A DNA stretch of 64,000 nt from Mycolicibacterium fortuitum subsp. fortuitum. Its GTDB lineage: Bacteria; Actinomycetota; Actinomycetes; Mycobacteriales; Mycobacteriaceae. The notes beneath the pieces were generated by a model that saw only the letters and a program-made list of their open reading frames with translations, was not told the DNA's origin and did no database searches. Made by a program: the position numbers and the translations under genes. Positions within the stretch are counted from its first letter, which is position 1, and every line of letters begins with the position of its first letter. Location of the stretch: assembly GCF_022179545.1 (NCBI RefSeq), contig NZ_AP025518.1, forward strand, positions 4,154,001 to 4,218,000, given 5' to 3'. Shown one piece after another: positions 42,808-51,192 of the stretch.

Positions 42808-43659
42808 TCAGTGCGCCACGAACTCCTCGGCCAGGAATGCCAGCAGGACCTCGTTGAATTCTTCGGCGTGACTGACCGGGATCCCATGGGGTCCACCGGC
42901 GATGACATGAAAGCGGCTGTCAGGCAATGCCTCATGAGTTCGCCGTCCGGATCCTGCCAAGGGCACGGTCGCGTCGGCGTCGCCGTGAATGACCAGACTC
43001 GGAACCGTCACCCGGGGCAGGTCCTCTCGGAAGTCGGTGTTGCTGAAGGCGGTGAGACAGGCAAGTGCGGCATGCTTGTTGGCCTGATTGCACATTGCCA
43101 GCGTCTGCCGGCGTCGATCCTCGGTGATCGCCAATTTGCCGTTGACCGAAAAGACGTCGGTCATCATCTTGTCGTAGAACGCATCTTGATTCCTGGTCAG
43201 GGACATCGCCATCTGGGCTGCCTCCGTTTTGCTCAGCGGCCCTTCGGGATTGTCGCGGGAATGCAGCAGGTATGGAGTCACCGAGGCCGCAAATACTGCA
43301 CTACGCACCCTTGCGCAGCCCATCCGAGCGCAGTAGCTGGCCACCTCTCCGCCGCCCATGGAAAATCCGACCAGGGTCGCATCTCGCAGGTCGAGTTCCT
43401 CCATCAGGGCCGACAGGTCATCTGACAGGGATTCATAGGTGTATCCCACCAGCGACGTGTCGCTGCGGCCGAAACCTCGGCGGTCATAGGTGATCACCCG
43501 GTACCCGGCCGCTCGCAGGGCCTCGACCTGCGGAGTCCAGGACTCCCCGGTCAGCGGCCAGCCGTGGATCAACACCACTGGGCGCCCCTCACCCCCGGTG
43601 TCCTCGACGTGCAGATCTATCGAGCGAAGCAGGCCGCGGTATGCGGTGATCGCCGTCAT
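42808..43659 (-). CDS. Alpha/beta hydrolase (non-haem chloroperoxidase-like)
   Basis: A 283-aa serine hydrolase. Oxyanion loop HGWP, nucleophile S100 in GFSMGG, acid D in HGDADATVP and base H in GGPHGIP are all present. The closest pattern is that of cofactor-free haloperoxidase/esterases. ATG 43659 is chosen since GGAGGG lies 11 bp upstream; the in-frame start at 43668 is too close to it. It ends 1 bp from the convergent TetR gene. Confidence 0.88.
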   Translation of the reverse strand: MTAITAYRGLLRSIDLHVEDTGGEGRPVVLIHGWPLTGESWTPQVEALRAAGYRVITYDRRGFGRSDTSLVGYTYESLSDDLSALMEELDLRDATLVGFSMGGGEVASYCARMGCARVRSAVFAASVTPYLLHSRDNPEGPLSKTEAAQMAMSLTRNQDAFYDKMMTDVFSVNGKLAITEDRRRQTLAMCNQANKHAALACLTAFSNTDFREDLPRVTVPSLVIHGDADATVPLAGSGRRTHEALPDSRFHVIAGGPHGIPVSHAEEFNEVLLAFLAEEFVAH

Positions 43660-43790
43660 GAGCAACATCTCCCTCCAGCAGGTTCGGTGAATGGCGCTCT
43701 CCGGACAAACAACTGAGCCTGACGCCGTCCAGTCAGCTCAAACCATTGCCCGCTCGCCTCAACCCGAAACGTGGTGGCGTTCCGCGCAGG

Positions 43791-44297
43791 TCAGACCCGG
43801 TTGGCCACGTCCGCCTCATCGATATCGGCCACGGCGCGGTAGGCGGCGGTGAAGGCTGCGGCGCCGCGAAGCAGGGCGCTCCGCTCGCTGCCCCCGACAC
43901 TGGCGGTCACCTCGCGAAACAGCGCGACGCGATGCGCGACGAGGTCGTCGAGGATGGCTCGGCCGTCCTCGGTCAGCGCCAGCCGGGTGGCACGCCGGTT
44001 CTGCGGGGAGACCCCCCGGCTGATCAACCCGGCCTCGGCGAGCCGGTCGGCAAGACGGCTTGCCGTCGACACAGCCACCTGGAGATCTTGAGCCAGCTCG
44101 CTGACCAGGCACGGACCGATCCGCCCCAAAGACTGCAGCGCCCGCAACGAGGAGAGACCGATGCGTTTCTCGAAAGGCTCGAGGGCCATGACGTTGACCG
44201 CGAGCAGGCCGCGGGTCGCGCGTTCGAGACGCACGGCGTAATCCTCGGCGTCTTCCGGCTCGCGGTGTTCGGTCTTCAAGGTGTCGGCTTTCACCAT
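43791..44297 (-). CDS. MarR-family transcriptional regulator
   Basis: A 168-aa winged-helix dimeric regulator. The recognition region STASRLADRLAEAGLISRGVSPQNRRATRLALTEDG (about 80-115) is typical MarR. Divergent from the SDR gene, with a TTGC-N5-GCAA palindrome 14 bp upstream of its start, so it likely controls the SDR/ThDP pair and itself. ATG 44297 or GTG 44303; little room for a ribosome binding site, possibly leaderless. Confidence 0.85.
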   Translation of the reverse strand: MVKADTLKTEHREPEDAEDYAVRLERATRGLLAVNVMALEPFEKRIGLSSLRALQSLGRIGPCLVSELAQDLQVAVSTASRLADRLAEAGLISRGVSPQNRRATRLALTEDGRAILDDLVAHRVALFREVTASVGGSERSALLRGAAAFTAAYRAVADIDEADVANRV

Positions 44298-44310
44298 TCG
44301 CACAGCTTAG

Positions 44311-44323
44311 TTGCAGATCGCAA
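44311..44323. promoter_or_regulatory. Candidate MarR operator (TTGC-AGATC-GCAA)
   Basis: 4-bp arms, 5-nt centre, in the divergent MarR/SDR intergenic region. Short; support comes mainly from location. Confidence 0.35.
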
Positions 44324-44418
44324 ATTATGCGGCCCGCACAACTTGCCGATTTGGACCACGGCGGCAATGGAAACCCTTGCGCTATCCCACCCAGAACTCG
44401 AGTGGAGGGAAATGGACC

Positions 44419-45474
44419 GTGTCCACCAGATCATCTCGATCGCCTCGCACCGTCGTGATCACCGGGGCCAGCGCCGGCGTCGGCCGCGCGGCAGCACGGG
44501 CATTCGGCGCACGAGGCGACCGCGTCGCGCTAGTGGCGCGCGGCGCCGCGGGCCTGGCAGCCGGTGCCGAGGAAATCGAAAAGGCCGGTGGGAACGCCAT
44601 TCCCATCGTCACCGACGTGTCCGACCCGGCTCAGGTCGACGCGGCCGCAGCCAGGGCCGAGGAGGCTTTCGGGCCCATCGACGTCTGGGTCAACTCCGCG
44701 TTCTGTTCGGTCTTCGCGCCATTCGCCACCATCACCCCTGAGGAGTTCCGGCGGGTCACCGAAGTCACCTACCTCGGCTTCGTGTACGGAACCATGGCCG
44801 CGCTGGCGCGGATGCGTCCCCGCGATGCCGGGACGATCGTCCAGGTCGGCTCGGCGCTCGCTGTTCGATCCATTCCGCTGCAGTCGGCGTACTGCGGCGC
44901 CAAGCATGCAATCAACGGTTTCACCGAGTCGCTGCGCACCGAACTGCTGCACGAGCACAGCAATATTCACGTCACCGTGGTGCAGATGCCCGCCCTGAAC
45001 ACTCCGCAGTTCTCCTGGGTGCGATCACGCCTTCCGAACCGGCCGCAACCCGTCCCACCCATCTATCAGCCCGAAATCGCGGCGAGAGCCATAACTTTCG
45101 CTGCCGACCACCCCAACCGCAAACACTATTGGGCAGGTATCAGCACTGCCGCCACCATTCTGGGCCAGCGCCTGATGCCCGCCCTGCTGGACAGGTATCT
45201 GGCCAGAACCGGCTACGACAGTCAACAGACCGACGAACCAGCCGACGACCAGCAGCCCGACAACTTGTTCTCGCCGCTGGACAACGTGGCCGGAACCGAT
45301 CATGGCGCCCACGGGGACTTCGACAACCGGGCGCACCGTCACTCGCCACAGCAGTGGCTGGCCCAGCATGCGGGACCGGTCGGGGCCGTGGCCGCCGGGG
45401 CGGCCGCGATGGCCGCGGCGGGATGGAACCTTCGACACTTCAACGAATCCGATCAAAGGAGCACTCATGTCTGA
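44419..45474 (+). CDS. Short-chain dehydrogenase/reductase with C-terminal extension
   Basis: A 351-aa NAD(P)-dependent oxidoreductase. Cofactor loop TGASAGVG (15-22), catalytic S145, Y158 and K162 (YCGAK). The usual NNAG reads NSAF. After the SDR core (to about residue 255) comes a roughly 95-residue extension: an acidic, Gln-rich linker and a final Ala/Gly hydrophobic segment (AGPVGAVAAGAAAMAAAGW) that may dock on a membrane. GTG 44419 has GGAGGG upstream. It overlaps the ThDP enzyme gene by 8 bp. Confidence 0.87.
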   Translation: MSTRSSRSPRTVVITGASAGVGRAAARAFGARGDRVALVARGAAGLAAGAEEIEKAGGNAIPIVTDVSDPAQVDAAAARAEEAFGPIDVWVNSAFCSVFAPFATITPEEFRRVTEVTYLGFVYGTMAALARMRPRDAGTIVQVGSALAVRSIPLQSAYCGAKHAINGFTESLRTELLHEHSNIHVTVVQMPALNTPQFSWVRSRLPNRPQPVPPIYQPEIAARAITFAADHPNRKHYWAGISTAATILGQRLMPALLDRYLARTGYDSQQTDEPADDQQPDNLFSPLDNVAGTDHGAHGDFDNRAHRHSPQQWLAQHAGPVGAVAAGAAAMAAAGWNLRHFNESDQRSTHV

Positions 45475-47266
45475 CACAGTTGGCGACGTTCTGTTGGCGC
45501 GATTGCGCGAGTGGGGAGTATCGCAGGTCTTCGGCTATCCAGGCGATGGGATCAACGGCCTTCTGGCCGCATGGCAGCGCGCCGACGACCGGCCACAGTT
45601 CGTCCAGGCCCGACATGAGGAGATGGCCGCATTCGAAGCGGTCGGGTTCGCCAAGTTCTCCGGCCAGGTGGGTGTTTGTGCCGCGACCAGCGGCCCGGGC
45701 GCGGTGCACCTGCTCAATGGCCTGTACGACGCCAAGCTCGACCATGTGCCGGTGGTGGCCATCGTGGGCCAGACCGAGCGCTCGGCCATGGGCGGCTCTT
45801 ACCAGCAAGAGATCGATCTGCTCAGCCTCTACAAGGACGTGTGCAGTGATTACATCCAGATGTGCACCGTCCCACAGCAATTGCCGAACCTGGTCGACCG
45901 CGCCATCCGCATCGCCCTCAGTGCGAAATCTCCGACCGGCATCATCGTGCCCTCCGATGTGTTCGACCTCAGATACCAGCCGCCCGCCCACGCCTTCAAG
46001 CAAGTTCCCTCCAGCATGGGCATGTCCGGATCGCGGGTTGTCCCCGACGAGGAAGCAGTGCGTCAAGCCGCCGATCTGCTCAACTCGGGCAACAAGGCGG
46101 CGATGTTGGTGGGTCAGGGCGCACGGGGTTGCGAGGCCGAGCTCGCCGAAGTGGCCGACCTGCTCGGCGCGGGCGCTGCAAAGGCCTTGCTGGGAAAGGA
46201 CGTTCTTCCTGACGACCTACCGTGGGTCACAGGCTCCATCGGGTTGCTGGGGACCACCGCCAGCTGGTATCTCATGTCGCACTGCGACACCCTGCTCACC
46301 GTGGGATCCAATTTCCCCTACACCCAGTTCCTGCCCGATCTCGACCAGGCCCGCGCCGTTCAGATCGACCGCTCCGGCGCGTGGATCGGCATGCGCTACC
46401 CCTACGAGCTGAACCTCGTCGGCGACGCCAAGGCGACGCTGCAGGCCTTGATCCCGTTGCTTCGCCGCAAATCCGACCGGTCGTGGCGCGAGCACGTTGA
46501 GGAACACGTCTCCAGTTGGTGGACCACGGTGCAACGAACTGCGATGACGAGTGCCGACCCGGTCAACCCCATGCGGATCTTCTGGGAATTCTCCCAACGC
46601 ATTCCGTCCGATGCCATCGTCACGGCCGATTCCGGTTCGGCGGCGAACTGGTATGCCCGCCACGTCAAATTCCCTGCCGGAGTGCGGGGTTCACTCTCGG
46701 GCACCTTGGCCACCATGGGGCCCGGCGTGCCGTATGCCATCGGGGCGAAGTGGGCTCACCCCGAACGGCCGGCCATCGCATTCGTCGGCGACGGCGCCAT
46801 GCAGATGAACGGTATGGCAGAGCTCATCACCATCGCCAAGTACTGGCACCAGTGGGCAGATCCCCGCTTGGTCATCGCAGTGCTGCACAACAACGATCTC
46901 AACCAGGTCACCTGGGAGATGCGGGCAATGCAGAACTCCCCCAAGTTCCCCCAGTCGCAGGACCTTCCGGACGTGGACTACGCCGCGTTTGCCCGCAGCC
47001 TCGGCCTGCACGGCACCAACATCGACGACCCCGACGCGCTCGGAGGAGCCTGGGATCACGCCCTCGGTGCCGATCGCCCCACCGTGCTCGATGTGCGGTG
47101 CGACCCCGACGTCCCGCCGATCCCGCCGCACGCCACCTATGACCAGGCCAAGTCTCTGGTCGAAGCGGTCCTCGGCGGGGACGAAGATGCCAAGGGTTTC
47201 ATCAAGCAGGGCGTCAAGCAGAAGCTGCAGCAGTACCTTCCGCATGAGAAGCAGGACCGATCATGA
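45467..47266 (+). CDS. ThDP-dependent enzyme, pyruvate oxidase / acetolactate synthase-like
   Basis: A 599-aa three-domain enzyme. Pyr domain with the catalytic glutamate E51 (RHEEM), central Rossmann-like domain, and PP domain with the ThDP/Mg signature GDGAMQ...NNDLNQ. The order and the SYQQEIDLLSLYKDV segment point to the PoxB (pyruvate:quinone/pyruvate oxidase) branch rather than biosynthetic acetolactate synthase; no membrane-binding tail is obvious. AAAGGAG precedes ATG 45467, inside the 3' end of the SDR gene. Substrate inferred to be a 2-oxo acid. Confidence 0.85.
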   Translation: MSDTVGDVLLARLREWGVSQVFGYPGDGINGLLAAWQRADDRPQFVQARHEEMAAFEAVGFAKFSGQVGVCAATSGPGAVHLLNGLYDAKLDHVPVVAIVGQTERSAMGGSYQQEIDLLSLYKDVCSDYIQMCTVPQQLPNLVDRAIRIALSAKSPTGIIVPSDVFDLRYQPPAHAFKQVPSSMGMSGSRVVPDEEAVRQAADLLNSGNKAAMLVGQGARGCEAELAEVADLLGAGAAKALLGKDVLPDDLPWVTGSIGLLGTTASWYLMSHCDTLLTVGSNFPYTQFLPDLDQARAVQIDRSGAWIGMRYPYELNLVGDAKATLQALIPLLRRKSDRSWREHVEEHVSSWWTTVQRTAMTSADPVNPMRIFWEFSQRIPSDAIVTADSGSAANWYARHVKFPAGVRGSLSGTLATMGPGVPYAIGAKWAHPERPAIAFVGDGAMQMNGMAELITIAKYWHQWADPRLVIAVLHNNDLNQVTWEMRAMQNSPKFPQSQDLPDVDYAAFARSLGLHGTNIDDPDALGGAWDHALGADRPTVLDVRCDPDVPPIPPHATYDQAKSLVEAVLGGDEDAKGFIKQGVKQKLQQYLPHEKQDRS

Positions 47267-47374
47267 ACGCCGTCGCGGCCGCCCTGCGCGCGGTTCGCAC
47301 CGGCCGCTTCGAACGAACGTTGTCGGTGCCGCAGTGTCCGAGCGCGCGTCGGACTACCGGCTCGGCTGAAGCCG

Positions 47375-48025
47375 TCACTTGCGCCAGAAGAGATGATGGG
47401 TCACCGCGCCGCCAGGGCTCGGGACCACATCGTGGTGGAACCGGTCGTTCAGCTCATCGGGCGACTCCCACAACCGCGACCCGCTTCCCAACTCGACCGG
47501 CGACACCGCGACATGCAGGGTGTCGATCAGGTCGGCGTCGAGAAATTCCCGAATGGTGCTCGCTCCCCCACCCAGCCGCACGTCCTTGCCCTGCGCGGCG
47601 GCCCGGGCCTGCTCCAGCACGGTCGCCGGATCCGCGTCGACGAAGTGGAACGTGGTGTCGGACAAGCGCAACGACGGCCGTTCGTAATGCGTCAAAACGA
47701 ACACCGGAGTGTGAAACGGCGGCTCCTCGCCCCACCAGCCCTGCCAGTCGGCGTGATCCTCCCACGGGCCCCGGTACGGACTGAACTTGTTGCGGCCCAT
47801 GATCTCGGCACCGATGTTGTGGTGAAAGTCCCGGGTCAGGTAGTCATCCAAGCCCCGACTGCCGCCGGGCTCCGTCCGGTTGGGCCAGCTCGCCGTGGCA
47901 CCAGCCCAGGCGAACATCTCGCCCGGCTCGGCATGACCGAACGGTCGCTCGAAACTCTGGTTCTCCCCGGCGCCGAACCCGTCGCCGGAGACGTTGAAGT
48001 TCTGGACCTTGAGCAGCTGAGCCAC
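47375..48025 (-). CDS. Dihydrofolate-reductase-fold protein (RibD C-terminal type)
   Basis: A 216-aa protein of the RibD_C/DHFR-like superfamily. VQNFNVSGDGFGAG at the N-terminus, EIMGRNKF in the middle and VRLGGGASTIREFLDADLIDTLHVAVSPVELGSG near the end are the NADPH-binding signature of this group. These proteins are widespread in actinobacteria and mostly uncharacterised; this is not the essential folate-pathway DHFR. GTG start with GGGAGA upstream; 78 bp downstream of mbtM on the same strand. Confidence 0.87.
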   Translation of the reverse strand: MAQLLKVQNFNVSGDGFGAGENQSFERPFGHAEPGEMFAWAGATASWPNRTEPGGSRGLDDYLTRDFHHNIGAEIMGRNKFSPYRGPWEDHADWQGWWGEEPPFHTPVFVLTHYERPSLRLSDTTFHFVDADPATVLEQARAAAQGKDVRLGGGASTIREFLDADLIDTLHVAVSPVELGSGSRLWESPDELNDRFHHDVVPSPGGAVTHHLFWRK

Positions 48026-48103
48026 GTGTTCTCTCCCGTTCAGTCAACAATGGATGCTGATTGGACTTGAGAAGAGCGTAGAACTCATCGGACCCGGCGG
48101 GCG

Positions 48104-49678
48104 CTACCGCGTGGCCTCCAGTTGACGACGGACTTCGAGTCGGCGCAGTTTTCCCGACGAGGTGCGGGGCAACGATCCCGGTGACATCAACACCACGTCT
48201 GCGGGGGTGACACCACACACTGACACCACGCGACGGATCACGGCGCTGCGGGTGGTGTCCTGTTCGGTCCCGATGAACTCCGCCGCCACCAGCAGACGCG
48301 ATTGCGCGGCACCGGATTCCGTACCCACGGCGACCACCGCTCCTTCGCGGACACCGTCCACCTCGCCGACGACCTCTTCGATTTCGGTCGGAAAAATGTT
48401 GCGTCCGGCGATCGTGATGATTTCCTTCGAGCGCCCGCAGATCACCAGGGCACCGTCTACGAGATAGCCGATGTCGCCCGTCGGGAACCACTGGCCGCTG
48501 CTCCCCGCATCGACGGGAGTGTCCCCCAAGTAGGACGTCATCATCGACGAACCACGGATCTCGACCTCGCCCGAGGCGCCGGTCTCATCGTGCGCAGACG
48601 GGACGATGCGGATCTCCATGCCCGGTACCGGCCGGCCCAGCAGCGCGTAGCGTCGGCCAGTGTCAGGAGTCTCTTGGGCCACGGGGGCGCTGATGCGCAG
48701 GCCTTCTCCAGGCACGGGAATGGTCACCGCGCACGTCGCCTCGGCCATGCCGTAGGCGGGCGCCATTGCTCTCGCGTCGAATCCGAACCTGCTCATTCCG
48801 ACGGCGAATCGGTCGACGCCGGCGCAGTCGACGGGCTCACCGCCGTTGATCGCGATTCGGAGCGCACCGAGGTCGACGCCGGAGACCCGGTTGGCGAACC
48901 GGCCGAGCACCGAGTAGCCGAAATTCGGCCCGGCAGTGAACGTCGCCGACGCTTCGGACAGCCATTCGGCCCACCGCAGTGGCGCAGCCGAGAAGGCGCC
49001 CGTCGGGGCCAGCCACAGCGGCATCCCGGACATCGTCGACGCCGACACCATGGCCAGGCCCATGTCGTGATAGATCGGCAGCCAGGAGCAGCCGACATCG
49101 TTGCGGCTCAGCGACAGTCGCTGTGTGACAGCCAGAATGTTGTTGAGCACTGCCTCGGGCCCCAGCACCGCGGTCCGCGGTGTGCCGGTGGACCCCGCGG
49201 TGCCCTGCAGGATCGCCACATCCGCGCTATCGGGGTAGCGGAGCTGTGTCGATGTCGATGTGCGTGCGGCATCGCCGACGTCGCACACGGTCAGCGGTGA
49301 ACCCGCATCCCGCAATAGCTGCAGCGTGGCGCCATAGCTGAACACCGTCGTCACACCGATGCTGCTGAACCGGGACATCGTGGCGCGCGCCCACTCGGCG
49401 GGTTCGGCACCACGCTGGGGACGCGGAAGGATCGACACACCGGAACCTGACAGCCACGAGCCCTGAATGGCGGCAATCAATTCCACCGTCGGTTCGCCGA
49501 CGAGGCCGACCGCGCCGGGTTGATCCCGGCCCAGCAGATAGGCCGCGATGTGCTCGGCGAGCCCATGAACCTCGGGCCACGGACGGCGCTGCCAGGTATC
49601 GGTGTCGCGATCCAGGACCACCAGGTCGTGCGGCGAGCCGACCATCGCCTCCCTCAGCGCACCGGCGAGCGGGTTCAT
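48104..49678 (-). CDS. mbtM: Fatty acyl-AMP ligase of mycobactin synthesis (FadD33-like)
   Basis: A 524-aa adenylate-forming enzyme that would activate a long-chain fatty acid as acyl-AMP and load it on the carrier protein MbtL for transfer to the mycobactin lysine. ANL motifs: QGTAGSTGTPR (phosphate loop, altered), PAYGMAEAT, FPTGDIG, and a terminal LPRTSSGKLRR lysine. Direct coupling to mbtL (ATGA overlap) and nearness of mbtK settle the assignment among FAALs. The acyl dehydrogenase gene mbtN, normally part of this cluster, does not follow. Confidence 0.88.
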   Translation of the reverse strand: MNPLAGALREAMVGSPHDLVVLDRDTDTWQRRPWPEVHGLAEHIAAYLLGRDQPGAVGLVGEPTVELIAAIQGSWLSGSGVSILPRPQRGAEPAEWARATMSRFSSIGVTTVFSYGATLQLLRDAGSPLTVCDVGDAARTSTSTQLRYPDSADVAILQGTAGSTGTPRTAVLGPEAVLNNILAVTQRLSLSRNDVGCSWLPIYHDMGLAMVSASTMSGMPLWLAPTGAFSAAPLRWAEWLSEASATFTAGPNFGYSVLGRFANRVSGVDLGALRIAINGGEPVDCAGVDRFAVGMSRFGFDARAMAPAYGMAEATCAVTIPVPGEGLRISAPVAQETPDTGRRYALLGRPVPGMEIRIVPSAHDETGASGEVEIRGSSMMTSYLGDTPVDAGSSGQWFPTGDIGYLVDGALVICGRSKEIITIAGRNIFPTEIEEVVGEVDGVREGAVVAVGTESGAAQSRLLVAAEFIGTEQDTTRSAVIRRVVSVCGVTPADVVLMSPGSLPRTSSGKLRRLEVRRQLEATR

Positions 49679-49938
49679 GCCGCGCTCCTCTGGTCGATCA
49701 CCGATTGCAGGTCGCCCACGGTGCTACAGGCGATGAGGTCCTCCTCGCTGAGCTGCACACCGAATTTCTCCTCGATGGTCACCAGCCCCACCGCGAACGA
49801 GACCGAATCCATGCCGAGGTCATCGACGAGACGCGTACTGGCACTGAGTGTTTGACATGGGAGCTCGAGATCGTCACGCAGTATCGAGAGCAGCCCGTCG
49901 GATACGGCGGGTGACGTGGATGAATCGGTAATGGTCAT
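49675..49938 (-). CDS. mbtL: Acyl carrier protein of mycobactin acylation
   Basis: An 87-aa carrier protein of the acpP fold. The phosphopantetheine site is S45 in LVDDLGMDSVSF, followed by VTIEEKFGVQLSEEDL. It would hold the fatty acyl chain made by MbtM until MbtK transfers it to the N6-hydroxylysine side chain. The ATG at 49938 follows an upstream region with a 9-bp inverted repeat and an IdeR-like half-box. Confidence 0.88.
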   Translation of the reverse strand: MTITDSSTSPAVSDGLLSILRDDLELPCQTLSASTRLVDDLGMDSVSFAVGLVTIEEKFGVQLSEEDLIACSTVGDLQSVIDQRSAA

Positions 49939-49950
49939 ATTTGAATACCC

Positions 49951-49979
49951 GGCTGGTCGACGCGACCAGCCTCACCTTT
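49951..49979. promoter_or_regulatory. Inverted repeat and IdeR-like half-box upstream of mbtL
   Basis: GGCTGGTCG-ACG-CGACCAGCC (49951-49971) is a perfect 9-bp inverted repeat. On the minus strand it is preceded by AGGTGAGGCT, which matches the left half of the IdeR consensus (8 of 10 in that half, about 10 of 19 overall). It could be an iron box, a terminator for mbtK, or both. Confidence 0.4.
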
Positions 49980-50039
49980 CGTTTGCTTCTGTTTGTCGGA
50001 TGACAACCGGCTGTCGCCAGCCGGGACGAGCAAGGGGGC

Positions 50040-50669
50040 TCAGGCCATCCATTTCCGGGCGGTGGCCCGGTCGAGTTGGTAGAGCGCCATCCTGCGGTTG
50101 GACATCTCGTGTTCGCCGAGGAAGCGGCAACCGGCGAACTCACACAATCCACGCACAGTGGTGTTGCGATGGTCCGGGTCGAACATGATCCGCTCACAGC
50201 CGGGATCGGCGGTCAGCACACTCGCGACGATCTTGGGCAACAACATCGGGCCGAGGCCTCGATTTACCAGCTCTTCATCGGCGATCGCCCCGTGCAACCC
50301 GAGGTCGTGCGGTTTACTGTCGTACCGGTCGGCAATGGAATCCTTGGCAGCTCGGTAGATTTCGAGGTATCCACGCGCCACACCGCCGATACTCAGGACG
50401 AGCGGCAGTGAATAATCGCCCTCTAGTTGGGCTTTCAGATGTTTACGCCAGCGCTGCACCGGCCAGTCATATTCCCACGCCTTCGCCAGGTGCGGCCGGT
50501 TCATCCACTCTGCGATCATTCCGGCATCGTCACCGGTAGCTACCCGAATCTTGCTCGGCGGCAACAGTCGCGGAACCGGCGGTCCCGGTGCGCGCCGCAC
50601 GGTATCGGAAACGTCCTTGAGTTCCCGCGGCAGTACCGGATAGTCCTCCAGCCACGACGCGTTGGTCAC
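50040..50669 (-). CDS. mbtK: Mycobactin lysine N-acyltransferase (GNAT)
   Basis: A 209-aa GNAT enzyme that attaches the fatty acyl chain to the epsilon-amino group of (N-hydroxy)lysine in mycobactin. The conserved [25 protein letters not shown], the LGLHGAIAD strand with the active-site His, and [21 protein letters not shown] are very close to M. tuberculosis Rv1347c, but without extra domains. GTG 50669 with little ribosome binding site. An IdeR-like box lies 150 bp upstream. Here mbtK is co-directional with mbtL-mbtM, unlike M. tuberculosis. Confidence 0.92.
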   Translation of the reverse strand: MTNASWLEDYPVLPRELKDVSDTVRRAPGPPVPRLLPPSKIRVATGDDAGMIAEWMNRPHLAKAWEYDWPVQRWRKHLKAQLEGDYSLPLVLSIGGVARGYLEIYRAAKDSIADRYDSKPHDLGLHGAIADEELVNRGLGPMLLPKIVASVLTADPGCERIMFDPDHRNTTVRGLCEFAGCRFLGEHEMSNRRMALYQLDRATARKWMA

Positions 50670-50821
50670 GCCGTTCGCCGTGTCCGAGTAATTGGACTAC
50701 CAGTTGTGCTGTGCTGCAGCGCTTCATCACGCGTCAAGGCCCATCCCCCTGTCTCGAGCGCAGGTCGGGGGCGCCACGTCAGTGGGGCGCCACGCTCAAA
50801 CCCGCAGCCTCCTTCGATCAG

Positions 50822-50840
50822 CGAGGGGAGCCTAACCAAT
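50822..50840 (-). promoter_or_regulatory. IdeR iron box of the mbtK-mbtL-mbtM unit
   Basis: Minus strand ATTGGTTAGGCTCCCCTCG matches the 19-bp IdeR consensus TTAGGTTAGGCTAACCTAA at 13 positions, including the nine-base core GGTTAGGCT. Iron-replete IdeR would repress siderophore synthesis from here. Confidence 0.65.
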
Positions 50841-51013
50841 GAATTTCCTATGATGGGGCCTCCCCTTTTCGGAGCGCGCACCCCTCATCAGCCGCCTGAA
50901 ACAGCCGTCAATATGTGGCGCGAACTTCAAAAGTGCCGTGCAACAGTCTTTTTCGTGCTCTCAGCAACCGGTGCATTGCTCCAGGCGCGGCGAGTAATCT
51001 GACGTTGACGATA

Positions 51014-51030
51014 CGGGTCGATGCGACCCG
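51014..51030. terminator. Short hairpin CGGGTCG-ATG-CGACCCG
   Basis: Perfect 7-bp stem with a 3-nt loop, 163 bp beyond the end of the minus-strand prp/pyc/folate unit. Possible terminator of that transcript; no U-tract. Confidence 0.35.
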
Positions 51031-51192
51031 ATCGGTCCATCACGGCGAACAGCGCTGTCACGTGGCCGGAGTGGTTATGGTCGACTTTCCTCATCGCCGG
51101 GCTGATCGCAGCCAAGTCTGCGCGTCCCCGGCCGACACCGAACACAGCCGAAGCCCAGAAACAGCCGTTGTGGGCCCGTTCGGTGGCGGCGG

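Larger units (their letters stand above)
50670..51192. other. 523-bp intergenic region upstream of mbtK, no convincing gene
   Basis: Contains the IdeR-like box (50822-50840) and a hairpin (51014-51030). AT content rises around 50840-50960. A 50-codon open frame (50852-51002, plus strand) has no recognisable feature and is not called. Confidence 0.6.

Noticed and set aside
47263..47784. Open frame starting in an ATGA overlap with the ThDP enzyme stop
   Set aside because: The overlap is suggestive of a coupled gene, but most of the frame is antisense to the well-supported RibD-like gene and its sequence is Arg/Pro-rich with no family features. At best a short remnant.
50852..51002. 50-codon plus-strand frame beginning ATGATGGGG after the IdeR box
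   Set aside because: No ribosome binding site, no recognised domain and too short to separate from chance.
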